A stretch of DNA of 64,000 bases from Candidatus Uhrbacteria bacterium. GTDB lineage: Bacteria; Patescibacteriota; Patescibacteriia; 2-12-FULL-60-25. Where the stretch lies: the NCBI GenBank assembly GCA_016222815.1, contig JACRQE010000002.1, forward strand, positions 124,001 through 188,000, in the 5' to 3' direction. Every line of letters starts with the position of its first letter. The stretch's first letter is position 1. Shown here piece after piece: positions 15,216 through 22,504 of this stretch. The notes below the pieces were generated by a model that was not told the origin of the DNA, did no database searches, and saw only the letters and a list, made by a program, of their open reading frames with translations. The position numbers and the translations under genes are program-made.

Positions 15216-16778
15216 ATGGAAAATCAAGAAAATCCGTTTAAAAATACGCTTCCGGAACGGACCGGACCCTACAAAACAGCCGAACTGCGCGAGCGTCTTT
15301 TTGCGCAGGACGAGAGACTGATTGATGCGGCGAACAAATTGGCCATGACCATACGCGCCTTGCCGCGCGATCCTGACTATCCGGATATCGAACCGCGGGC
15401 TTTGGTCGTGGGAGGCTTTGCGCGGGATACGGTTTTGGGCAAACATCCTAAAGACATAGACTTGGAGATTTATGGCGTGTCGCCGGACCGTCTCGAGAGC
15501 ATCCTGAACCAACTTTTTCCGGAACGGGTGAACACGGTTGGGCGCGCTTTCGGCATCCTGAAAGTGAGTTTGGGCGACGGGGTGGAGTTCGATGTCTCGA
15601 TCCCGCGACGCGAATCAAAGACAGGCAGCGGGCATACGGGATTCGCGGTGAGCGGTGATCCGGGCATGAAAGTCGAGGAGGCGGCCGAGCGGCGCGACTT
15701 CACCATGAATTCAATCTGTGCCGACCCTTTGACCGGTGAATTCATCGACCCGTTCAACGGCTTGCAGGATATCCATGACCGGGTACTGCGCGTTACCAAT
15801 GCGGAGAGGTTCCAAGACGATCCGCTGCGCGTGTATCGTGCCGTGCAATTCGCGGCGCGCATGGAGCTCACGGTCGAGGACAAAAGCCTGGAACTGATGC
15901 GAGAGATGGTGGAGCGCGGCGACATGGAAGAGCTGTCCAAGGAACGCGTGCTCGAGGAAATCAAGAAATTGCTGCTCAAGGCAGAGAAACCCTCGATAGG
16001 CCTGGAATTGATGCGGGAATTGGGGTTGCTTGGGAAATACTTCCCGGAATTGGATGCCCTGGTCGGTTTGCCGCAGGATAAAGAGTGGCATCCGGAGGGC
16101 GATGCCTGGAAGCATACACTCCAAGTCGTGGATTGGGCGGCGAAGATCATCCGCGATCCGAGGTATGCTTTTTCGGCAGACGAAAAATTTTCGGTCATGC
16201 TCGGCGCGCTGTGCCATGACCTGGGAAAACCGGCGGTGACCAAGGAAATTGACGGGCGCATACGTTCGATTGGACATGAAGAAGCCGGGTTGGAACCGAC
16301 GAAGGCGCTGTGCGAACGCTGGGGATTCCCGCACGACATCCAACGGTCTGCGGAACTCATCACGACCCAACACATGAAACCCAGTTCGTTCATCCGGGCT
16401 TTCGAAAACGGAGAGATGGAAGAATCAGGTCTGGCAAACGCCTTACGTAAACTGCTCAAAAAGCTCCACCCGATGGGCTGGAAGGAGCTCCTTGCAGTCT
16501 GCGAAGCAGATTGGCGGGGCAGCGCGTTGCCTGGGACGGAACGCGGCGCCCATCCGACGACTGAAAAATTCGCGGAAATCGTGGAAAAATACAAACTCGA
16601 TGCCGAACCCACGAAACCCCTGGTCCAGGGCAGAGACTTGATCGATTTGGGCATCAAGCAGGGAAAAGCGATCGGAAATATCGTCCGACGCATCGAGGAC
16701 ATGCGGGACGCGGGAGAGATCACGACGCGCGAGCAGGCTCTGGAGAAAATGCGCGAGTTGGTTGCTGGACTCGGCTAG
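15216..16778 (+). CDS. cca: CCA tRNA nucleotidyltransferase with HD domain
   Basis: A 520-residue class II CCA-adding enzyme or poly(A)-polymerase-like protein. The nucleotidyltransferase head has LVVGGFARDTVLG and the metal-binding KDIDLEIYG (about residues 68-90). RRDFTMNSI and DDPLRVYRAVQFAARM are diagnostic of the family. The HD phosphohydrolase motif LCHDLGK is near residue 331. It would add or repair the CCA end of tRNAs. The single tRNA here already encodes CCA, so repair is likely an important role. The C-terminus carries an extra helical region after the HD domain. Promoter and start are nearly fused. Confidence 0.9.
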   Translation: MENQENPFKNTLPERTGPYKTAELRERLFAQDERLIDAANKLAMTIRALPRDPDYPDIEPRALVVGGFARDTVLGKHPKDIDLEIYGVSPDRLESILNQLFPERVNTVGRAFGILKVSLGDGVEFDVSIPRRESKTGSGHTGFAVSGDPGMKVEEAAERRDFTMNSICADPLTGEFIDPFNGLQDIHDRVLRVTNAERFQDDPLRVYRAVQFAARMELTVEDKSLELMREMVERGDMEELSKERVLEEIKKLLLKAEKPSIGLELMRELGLLGKYFPELDALVGLPQDKEWHPEGDAWKHTLQVVDWAAKIIRDPRYAFSADEKFSVMLGALCHDLGKPAVTKEIDGRIRSIGHEEAGLEPTKALCERWGFPHDIQRSAELITTQHMKPSSFIRAFENGEMEESGLANALRKLLKKLHPMGWKELLAVCEADWRGSALPGTERGAHPTTEKFAEIVEKYKLDAEPTKPLVQGRDLIDLGIKQGKAIGNIVRRIEDMRDAGEITTREQALEKMRELVAGLG

Positions 16779-16823
16779 GCATGACACTTCCGCATGTGCC
16801 AATCTTAGGCTAAACTGCCAAAC

Positions 16824-17543
16824 ATGAAACGTATCGCGACCGTCATCTTCTCCATCCTGCTCGGAGCCATAGCCGTGGGAATAGGCATGGGGATTTACCT
16901 GAACAAGGCTAACCAGGACAGGCTGCGCCTTGAACAGATCGCGAACCAAGCACAGGAACAGACGCGCACGGCCATAGACCAAAGCCAAAAAGCCATCCAG
17001 GATGCGAACGACAAGCTGAAAGCCGCGAACGACGAGGTCATGAAAGCGCAGGAAGCGCTGAAGACCGTGGAAAGCGAACGCGAACTTTTATCCAAAGCGG
17101 ATAATTTGCCGACGATAGACCCGAAAACGCTAAGAGGCTGGTCGGAAGCCGTGAATTTGGAGCAAGGACTGACGCTGAAATATCCGCCTTCGAGCGTCGT
17201 GGAAACAAACGACGCGAAAGCTTTGACGTTGGCACTTAAACCGAAAGCCACCGATACCGCCACATACGATACGCGCTGGCTATCCATCACGCCTTACGAT
17301 ATTCGGTTGGAAAACGAGCTTTTGGCCACAATAACCTCCTCGACCCAGGTCTCTTACGCATTGAAAGGAAAACTGCTCTACGGAGTCGAGGGATACAGCC
17401 AGGATCTGAAGTCAAAACTTTTTATCTTGAGGCTTCAATCCATGGGACAGTTGTCCCATCTTGTCTGGGGCAGGGAGACGGCTGAGAAGAAAAGCCCGGT
17501 GATGGTCCTGGAGTCGCTGTCTACACTGACGTTCCAGAAATGA
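16824..17543 (+). CDS. Membrane-anchored coiled-coil protein, function unknown
   Basis: A 239-residue protein. One N-terminal membrane helix (TVIFSILLGAIAVGIGMGIYL) is followed by a long heptad-like coiled coil (about residues 30-90, AIDQSQKAIQDANDKLKAAN). A beta-rich domain then runs to the end (LTLKYPPSSVVETND...). It is probably anchored in the membrane with its C-terminal domain outside. No family is recognised. TAAACT seven bases before the ATG suggests a leaderless message. Confidence 0.7.
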   Translation: MKRIATVIFSILLGAIAVGIGMGIYLNKANQDRLRLEQIANQAQEQTRTAIDQSQKAIQDANDKLKAANDEVMKAQEALKTVESERELLSKADNLPTIDPKTLRGWSEAVNLEQGLTLKYPPSSVVETNDAKALTLALKPKATDTATYDTRWLSITPYDIRLENELLATITSSTQVSYALKGKLLYGVEGYSQDLKSKLFILRLQSMGQLSHLVWGRETAEKKSPVMVLESLSTLTFQK

Positions 17544-17555
17544 GTCAGGACTATA

Positions 17556-17582
17556 AAGGTCCTTCGGCAAGCTCAGGATGAC
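17556..17582 (+). repeat. REP-like element type B, single half
   Basis: GGTCCTTCGGCAAGCTCAGG followed by ATGAC; it directly precedes a bidirectional terminator. Confidence 0.7.
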
Positions 17583-17596
17583 GACCGAGAAAAAAC

Positions 17597-17628
17597 AAAA
17601 CTCCCCCGGTTAAACCGAGGGAGTTTTT
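17597..17628. terminator. Bidirectional intrinsic terminator
   Basis: AAAACTCCCCCGGTT pairs with AACCGAGGGAGTTTT. It separates converging genes. Confidence 0.85.
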
Positions 17629-17640
17629 GATTTTTTTAAA

Positions 17641-17919
17641 TCAATAGCGGGACGGACGCGGAGGGCGTTCTTCCATGGGACGGGCCAGGCTGACTTTGAT
17701 TTGGCGGCCGCCGACGTCTTTTCCGTCTAACATGGAGATGGCCTTTTCCGCCGCACCGTCATCCGCCATCTCGACGAAGGCGAAACCGCGCGGACGCTGG
17801 GTCTCCCGGTCCATGGGGATGAAGACCGAGACGACTTCGCCGGCTTCCGAGAAGAGGTTTTTGAGCTCTTCGTCGGTCATGCGGTAAGGGATGCCTCCGA
17901 CAAATAACTTGGTGGGCAT
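17641..17919 (-). CDS. RRM-type RNA-binding protein
   Basis: A 92-residue single RRM. RNP2 is KLFVGGIPY near residue 4 and RNP1 is PRGFAFVEMA near residue 43, followed by a short basic, Pro-rich tail (EERPPRPSRY). It is the size of the glycine-rich/cyanobacterial-type RNA-binding proteins, which bind single-stranded RNA and often help in cold. I start at 17919 (MPTKLF), where the fold begins. The in-frame extension to 17994 is translated from a REP-like region. No ribosome site is evident. Confidence 0.92.
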   Translation of the reverse strand: MPTKLFVGGIPYRMTDEELKNLFSEAGEVVSVFIPMDRETQRPRGFAFVEMADDGAAEKAISMLDGKDVGGRQIKVSLARPMEERPPRPSRY

Positions 17920-17976
17920 GCGAAATGATTTACTTTGAATAAACGCGGAATCCGTTTGCGCTTGCCCTGTCTCGAC

Positions 17977-18020
17977 CTCCCCGGTGGACACCACGTAGGA
18001 CGTGGCGCGGTCGGGGAATG
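17977..18020. repeat. REP-like element type A, long form
   Basis: CTCCCCGG and CGGGGAATG ends around a CCACGTAGGACGTGG palindrome, in the leader of the RRM gene. Confidence 0.6.
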
Positions 18021-18135
18021 TTCCGCATTCGCGGGACTAATGACGGACTGACGCTGCGTGATATCCGCCATTACCATAGCGTTTTTTTGCTGTTGCGTAA
18101 AGACTCGGACGCCTCTTTGAATGTGGATATGACGT

Positions 18136-19254
18136 TCAACGATAAGCGGATGAGGGTAATCGCGCGTTATCGGAAAGAAGCTTGAGGGTTTGTTTGCGTC
18201 GGTTGCCGCGGCTGTCGGTCAGGCCGTAGCTGGAACGCAGATCGGGCGTTTCATAAATCCAATATTGCCAACCTATGCGGGCTTGTTTGGCTGATGACAG
18301 GACGTCCTGGATCCAAAAATACTGTCCATCAAGAGTATCGTGGAAGATAGTGCCGAATTCGCCGATGACCGCGGGGACGCCGCGGGTGTTCGCGGCCTCT
18401 AAACCTGCATCGAGGAGTTCGGTTCGAATCCTGGTAGCGTCCCATACGCCGTCGGAAGTCGTGGTCGCCGGATAGCGGTCGATGACGCGTCCGTCATTGA
18501 TGCCCCAGGGGACATTCTTCACCGTAAAACCGTAGGGACGATAAAAGTGGATCGAGTAAGCCAAACGATCGTCATGGATCGGCGGGTAGAAAAATGATTC
18601 GCGATATTCCTGGTCGTAGAGCTGGATAGGCTGAAGTAAAATGATGTGACGCATATCTTTGGAACGGATGGCGTCGCGCACGTGTTGCATGAGAGACGAA
18701 ACACGGTTGATGTCGCGAGAGGCGGGCTCGTTGAAGATGTCGTAGGCCCAGATGACATCCGACGAAGCGTAACGAGCGGCAATGGACTCCCAAGTACGGA
18801 TGAAACGGGATTGAAGATCGGATGATGACCAGAAAACAAAATTATCCGTGTTAGGCTGGTAATCCTGTTGGATGCCGCCGGTCGGGATATGCATGTCGAG
18901 CGCGATCTTCAAATTATATTTTTTGGCGTCGCGCACCCGGCGGTCGAGCCAGGCAAAACCCTGCGGAGAATCGAAATAATCCGCCTTGACGCTCAACCTG
19001 ACGGAATTGAAGCCCTGGGCCTTAAAAGCCCTGAAATGGGCGGTGAAACCACCTTCTTTCGGCACGGTCCGGGCCCTGTCCCAAAGGCTCGACGCATCAT
19101 GGTCGTTGACGCCGCGCGGGATGAATTCGTGCCCATCCAAAACGAATGACGTGCCGCTCACGTCGACGAAACCGGAAGATGAAGTAGCACGAGCCGGAGA
19201 TGCGGCGATGAATAGCGCGCAACAGACGATAAAAAAATAAATCACACGATGCAT
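18136..19254 (-). CDS. Secreted glycoside hydrolase family 5 (cellulase-like)
   Basis: A 372-residue protein with a signal peptide (MHRVIYFFIVCCALFIAASP, cleavage after ARA). A GH5 TIM barrel follows. GVNDHDASSLW and FKAQGFNSVRLSVK form the first strands. AYDIFNEPAS carries the acid/base Glu near residue 173, and AVIGEFGTIF carries the nucleophile Glu near residue 296. It should cleave beta-linked glucans or mannans outside the cell. It has no dockerin, so it is not an evident client of the cohesin proteins 12 kb away. The start at 19254 is chosen for the signal peptide; an earlier ATG adds 19 poorly fitting residues. Confidence 0.88.
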   Translation of the reverse strand: MHRVIYFFIVCCALFIAASPARATSSSGFVDVSGTSFVLDGHEFIPRGVNDHDASSLWDRARTVPKEGGFTAHFRAFKAQGFNSVRLSVKADYFDSPQGFAWLDRRVRDAKKYNLKIALDMHIPTGGIQQDYQPNTDNFVFWSSSDLQSRFIRTWESIAARYASSDVIWAYDIFNEPASRDINRVSSLMQHVRDAIRSKDMRHIILLQPIQLYDQEYRESFFYPPIHDDRLAYSIHFYRPYGFTVKNVPWGINDGRVIDRYPATTTSDGVWDATRIRTELLDAGLEAANTRGVPAVIGEFGTIFHDTLDGQYFWIQDVLSSAKQARIGWQYWIYETPDLRSSYGLTDSRGNRRKQTLKLLSDNARLPSSAYR

Positions 19255-19325
19255 AACACCCACTATCCTACCGCATGCGTGACTTGGCGCAAGCGCTCGA
19301 CCCCTTGACATGTTAATAATACTAC

Positions 19326-19351
19326 TTGACGCAAAAAAAATGTGTTATACT
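19326..19351 (+). promoter_or_regulatory. Promoter of Lys-rich small gene
   Basis: TTGACG at 19326 and extended -10 TGTTATACT at 19343-19351; the 14-base spacing is short. The leader of about 90 bases holds GCGTGTCG/CGCGACA-type stems. Confidence 0.6.
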
Positions 19352-19445
19352 AATCTTATGTTCGTCGGTTGCGTGTCGTAGCGCAATGCGCGACATCGAT
19401 CCCGAGATTATCGGGGCGAACCTAAAATGAAAGGAGGATGATATT

Positions 19446-19520
19446 ATGGCAAAGAAGAAAGCCGCCAAGAAGGCAGTAAAGAAGACGACCAAGAAGAAGG
19501 CAACCAAGAAGAAGAAATAA
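19446..19520 (+). CDS. 24-residue Lys/Ala-rich protein (histone-H1-tail-like)
   Basis: An ATG at 19446 opens a 24-residue protein with 14 Lys, 5 Ala, 3 Thr and one Val (MAKKKAAKKAVKK...). AAAGGAGGATGATATT gives it the best Shine-Dalgarno site in the window. It has its own promoter and a terminator 24 bases after the stop, so it is a dedicated gene. The composition matches the C-terminal tails of bacterial H1-like proteins, which bind DNA or RNA by charge. A four-codon frame (ATG AAA GGA GGA TGA) overlaps the ribosome site. Nucleoid or ribosome binding is inference. Confidence 0.75.
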   Translation: MAKKKAAKKAVKKTTKKKATKKKK

Positions 19521-19543
19521 CCATCTTCAACTTGATTAGGAGG

Positions 19544-19574
19544 AAACACCCTGCGACGATCGTCGGGGTGTTTT
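19544..19574 (+). terminator. Intrinsic terminator
   Basis: AAACACCC-TGCGACGATCGTCG-GGGTGTTTT hairpin with T-run. Confidence 0.85.
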
Positions 19575-19580
19575 CATTTG

Positions 19581-19699
19581 TGGCTTTCATGTTTGGCGAA
19601 CTGCTTCGTTGCCGTCTGCGGTACTCATGACAGCGTATGCGCCATACGCTTTATTCCGTTCCTCGACGGCGCCTCGCATTTCGCCAAACCTGAAAGCCA
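19581..19699. repeat. 119-base nested inverted-repeat element
   Basis: The outer arms TGGCTTTC-AT-GTTTGGCGAA and TTCGCCAAAC-CT-GAAAGCCA enclose GCCGTC/GACGGC, which encloses GCGTATG/CATACGC. The three concentric stems look like a folded mobile or regulatory element rather than a plain terminator. No gene inside. Confidence 0.7.
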
Positions 19700-19712
19700 C
19701 GCTAAATATTTT

Positions 19713-20957
19713 TCAGAGCAAGCTCCCCTGTTTTTTCTTTATTATGCCGCTGACTTTTACATGGCCGAATTCACCGTCGTAGCCTGGGCGGATTTCTACG
19801 AGGCCGGCGCGCATGTTTTGGATGGCGGAAGCGATTTCCGGGGTGCTTACCTGGGCGATTCGTTCAGGCGGCATGTCCAGCAGGATATGGAATTCATTGC
19901 CTCCGGCCTTCAAAAGCCCGTCCAAGGCGGTTTTTACGCGTTTAGAGACCTTTCCAACGCCCAGGGCATCGCCGACAAGCTCGGCCAGGGGAACGATTGA
20001 GCGGTAAGGCGGAGATCCGGTCGGACGGAAGGGATTTTCCGGCCGATCAGCCAGTTCATCCACCCGGTTCAGGACTCCGACGGTCAATGGTTTGCCGCAC
20101 TTGGGGCACAATCCTTTGAGACGCTTGGTCTCGAACGGGCCGCACCAAAAACCGCAATCGCGATGTCCATCGGCATGGTACTTCCCCTCCTCGGGGAAGA
20201 ATTCGTACGTCTCCAGGAATTTGTCCGTATCATGTTCGACCAAAATGCGGCGCAATTCGAAGTATGACGGTTCTGCCATCTCGAACACGTTGGCTTCACG
20301 ACCCAGATTGTCGAGAGAATGCGCATCCGAATTGGAGACCAGGAAAATTTTGTCGAGCGCCGAGAGCCGCCAGTTCATGGCCGGATCGGAGGACAAGCCC
20401 GTTTCGACGGCCGGGATGAGCGGGGCCAGGTCCCCAAAACATTCCTGAATGGAATCGAAGCCGGATTTGGAACCGAAAATGGAAAACCACGGCGTCCAGG
20501 CGTGGGCCGGGATGAGCAGGCATTTTTCATCAGCCTCGATGACAAGCTTGAGCAGTTCTTCAGAATCGAGCCCGATGATGGGACGGCCATCGCTCTTGAG
20601 GTTGCAGTCGCGGGCCGTGAGGGAAGCGATGAGGCGATCCAGGGCGGCCAAAGACGGAAACAGGACGATATGGTGCAGGCGCCTGACTTTGCCGCCGCGT
20701 TTGTAGATGCAAGATATCTCGGTACTCAAGATAAAACGGGTAGGCGACGAACCGGCGCGCAAAGCGAAGACGCCCTCCCCTGCTTCGGTTAATTCATCGC
20801 CAATCGAAGCTCTCCAGGCTGGATGAAGGGCGTCGGCCGTTCCGACAAGCTGGATGCCCTTGCGCCCGCAAGCTGCGGCGATATTCGGCAAAGTCAGATC
20901 TTTGGAGCAAGATCGCGACCAGCGCGAATGGATATGGAGATCGGTCACGAGGCGCAT
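19713..20957 (-). CDS. Endonuclease Q-like PHP-domain protein
   Basis: A 414-residue protein with an N-terminal PHP phosphoesterase domain: TDLHIHSRWSRSC, LVGTADALHPAW, STEISCIY, IPAHAWTPWFSIFGS and SNSDAHS supply the metal-binding His/Asp/Glu residues. A zinc ribbon follows (CGFWCGP ... CPKCGKPLTVGVLNRVDELAD), then a helical C-terminus. This order and length match EndoQ, a repair nuclease cutting 5' of hypoxanthine, uracil and abasic sites, known from archaea and some bacteria. TGTAAT six bases before the ATG suggests a leaderless gene. Confidence 0.88.
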   Translation of the reverse strand: MRLVTDLHIHSRWSRSCSKDLTLPNIAAACGRKGIQLVGTADALHPAWRASIGDELTEAGEGVFALRAGSSPTRFILSTEISCIYKRGGKVRRLHHIVLFPSLAALDRLIASLTARDCNLKSDGRPIIGLDSEELLKLVIEADEKCLLIPAHAWTPWFSIFGSKSGFDSIQECFGDLAPLIPAVETGLSSDPAMNWRLSALDKIFLVSNSDAHSLDNLGREANVFEMAEPSYFELRRILVEHDTDKFLETYEFFPEEGKYHADGHRDCGFWCGPFETKRLKGLCPKCGKPLTVGVLNRVDELADRPENPFRPTGSPPYRSIVPLAELVGDALGVGKVSKRVKTALDGLLKAGGNEFHILLDMPPERIAQVSTPEIASAIQNMRAGLVEIRPGYDGEFGHVKVSGIIKKKQGSLL

Positions 20958-20977
20958 ACTTCAATTACAGCATGTAG

Positions 20978-21052
20978 CATATAGCATGTAATAGGAAAAC
21001 AAAAACACCGGTCGCCGGCCGGTGTCCCAGACTACATGTTACATGCTATATG
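20978..21052. repeat. Inverted repeat flanking a terminator
   Basis: CATATAGCATGTAA (20978-20991) and TTACATGCTATATG (21039-21052) are perfect inverted copies. Between them lies the terminator ACACCGG-TCGC-CCGGTGT at about 21005-21025. Confidence 0.75.
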
Positions 21053-21056
21053 GCCT

Positions 21057-21464
21057 TTATTTCTTGTAATTCTGGATGGCTTGCATCACCTTGCCGTCGG
21101 ACTTGAGCTTCTCCAGGAACATTACCTGGTTTTTGTTTATCTCCATCATGTCTTCGGGGCCGTGCAATTCGTTGCCCAACTTGAGCAAGGTCATGTCGTT
21201 CTGCGTTTCGCCTTCGGGGTTCTTCTGGATGTAGTAGATGTTGTTCAAGACCAGACGCTTGTCGTCTTCATCACCGACCGTGCCGAAATATGCCTGTCCG
21301 TTGCTCAAGAAAACCGCGTAATAACCGCTGCGTACCGGTTTTTGGGCCCAGTGCAAAATGGCGCTGGCCGATAAAGCGGAGCCGAGCAGGATTGCGAACA
21401 GCAGGACGAAGAAAGAGGCCGCGGCCAGGAACGATTTCTTCTTGAGGTTTTCGAATTTCAACAT
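21057..21464 (-). CDS. Small membrane-anchored protein, function unknown
   Basis: A 135-residue protein with one N-terminal membrane helix (SFFVLLFAILLGSALSAS). An outside domain follows with SGYYAVFLSNGQAYFGTVGD and NDMTLLKLGNELHGPEDMMEINKNQV. The 'Y.AVFL.NG..YFG' pattern recurs in CPR membrane proteins I know of, but no function is established. It starts seven bases after the LytR_C gene's stop and surely shares its transcript, suggesting a joint role at the envelope. Confidence 0.75.
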   Translation of the reverse strand: MLKFENLKKKSFLAAASFFVLLFAILLGSALSASAILHWAQKPVRSGYYAVFLSNGQAYFGTVGDEDDKRLVLNNIYYIQKNPEGETQNDMTLLKLGNELHGPEDMMEINKNQVMFLEKLKSDGKVMQAIQNYKK

Positions 21465-21471
21465 ATATTTG

Positions 21472-22263
21472 TCATTTAACCATGTCCGCACCGACGATGA
21501 TGAGGAAGTCGGCCTTGCTTGGTTTTTCGCCTTCGGGCAAAGCGACGACGCTCGCGTTGTCAGTCACCAGCTCAAGGGCTTGGAGCGTCTGGGGGAGTTC
21601 CTTATCAGTGATCTTCACGATGACGGTCTTGGCGTAAGTCGTGGAGGCGTCGGCGGGCTTCAACACGGTCATGCCGGGCGATGTCAATTTCTTGCTCAAG
21701 GTGGTGGCCAAACCGACCGTGCCTGAACCGTTCCTGACCTCGATGGTCGCGGTTTCGGATGTTGAAGTAGCGGCCCCTGCAGGCTGATTCAGGGCGGACG
21801 GCGGCAGACTGATGGGCAAAACCGACAGGATGATGTCGCGGGTCGGCGAATAGAGCACGGCCTTGTCTGTCCAAACCAGCAAGCGGTCGCCGTTCTGCGC
21901 ATCCTTATAGAACGTCGGGTTCTGCTGTTTGAGGATTCCGATATCCTGGATGGTAGCCACAGTGGGGTCCTCGCCCGGGTTGACGGCGATATGCTTGGAG
22001 ACTTTTTCGATGAGTTCGCGGATGCCTTCCGGAGCAGAGGTTGAAGCGGTCGGTGAAGCGGCTTTTTCAGACCCTTTCGAGGTTCTGGACAGAGTCTGTT
22101 GTATGCCCAAAACGACGGCGGTCACAAGAACGATGACGATGACGGCGATGGTCAACGGCGAAATCCTGGCAGACCCTTTCGGTTTCCTGGATGGAGTTGG
22201 TGAGGATTCTTCTGGAGCTATATCTGGTACGGCGATTTTTGTTGTTGATCTTTTGATGGGCAT
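21472..22263 (-). CDS. Membrane protein with LytR_C domain
   Basis: A 263-residue protein. A basic cytoplasmic start precedes a membrane helix near residue 40 (ISPLTIAVIVIVLVTAVVLG). A Ser/Thr/Pro linker is followed by an unknown middle domain. The C-terminal LytR_C domain (about residues 168-260) has TATIEVRNGSGTVGLATTLS, a TTYAKTVIVKI strand and VVALPEGEKPSKADFLIIVG. LytR_C often accompanies enzymes that attach polymers to the cell wall but also occurs alone, as here. The catalytic LytR_CpsA_Psr domain is absent. First gene of a two-gene operon. Confidence 0.85.
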   Translation of the reverse strand: MPIKRSTTKIAVPDIAPEESSPTPSRKPKGSARISPLTIAVIVIVLVTAVVLGIQQTLSRTSKGSEKAASPTASTSAPEGIRELIEKVSKHIAVNPGEDPTVATIQDIGILKQQNPTFYKDAQNGDRLLVWTDKAVLYSPTRDIILSVLPISLPPSALNQPAGAATSTSETATIEVRNGSGTVGLATTLSKKLTSPGMTVLKPADASTTYAKTVIVKITDKELPQTLQALELVTDNASVVALPEGEKPSKADFLIIVGADMVK

Positions 22264-22320
22264 AATGCGTTAATAAGTATACACAAAAGACACTGAACCA
22301 ACCAATACAAAGAACATTCA

Positions 22321-22430
22321 AGGTAAGATTCCCCGGTTAAACCGGGGAATGACAGATTATTTTATGGTTAGCTTATCGCTTGTCGTCCCACGGCTTGACC
22401 ACGTAGGACGTGGCACGGCCGAGGGACCTG
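22321..22430. repeat. REP-like elements type A, forward and long reverse copies
   Basis: A forward copy at 22321-22354 (GGTAAGATTCCCCGG ... GGGGAATGACAG) faces a long reverse copy at 22381-22430 (TGTCGTCCCACGG with inner CCACGTAGGACGTGG). Confidence 0.75.
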
Positions 22431-22472
22431 GTCTTGATGCATTGAATTCAAAGTTCCCCGATTATGCAGAAT

Positions 22473-22504
22473 AAAAACACCCCGGTGGACATCGGGGTGT
22501 TTTT
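22473..22504. terminator. Terminator of giant gene A
   Basis: AAAAACACCCCGGT/ATCGGGGTGTTTTT hairpin overlapping the stop codon of the giant gene on the minus strand. Confidence 0.9.

Noticed and set aside
18415-18445. GGTTCGAATCC, a tRNA T-arm-like string
   Set aside because: It lies within the GH5 coding sequence and no cloverleaf forms around it.
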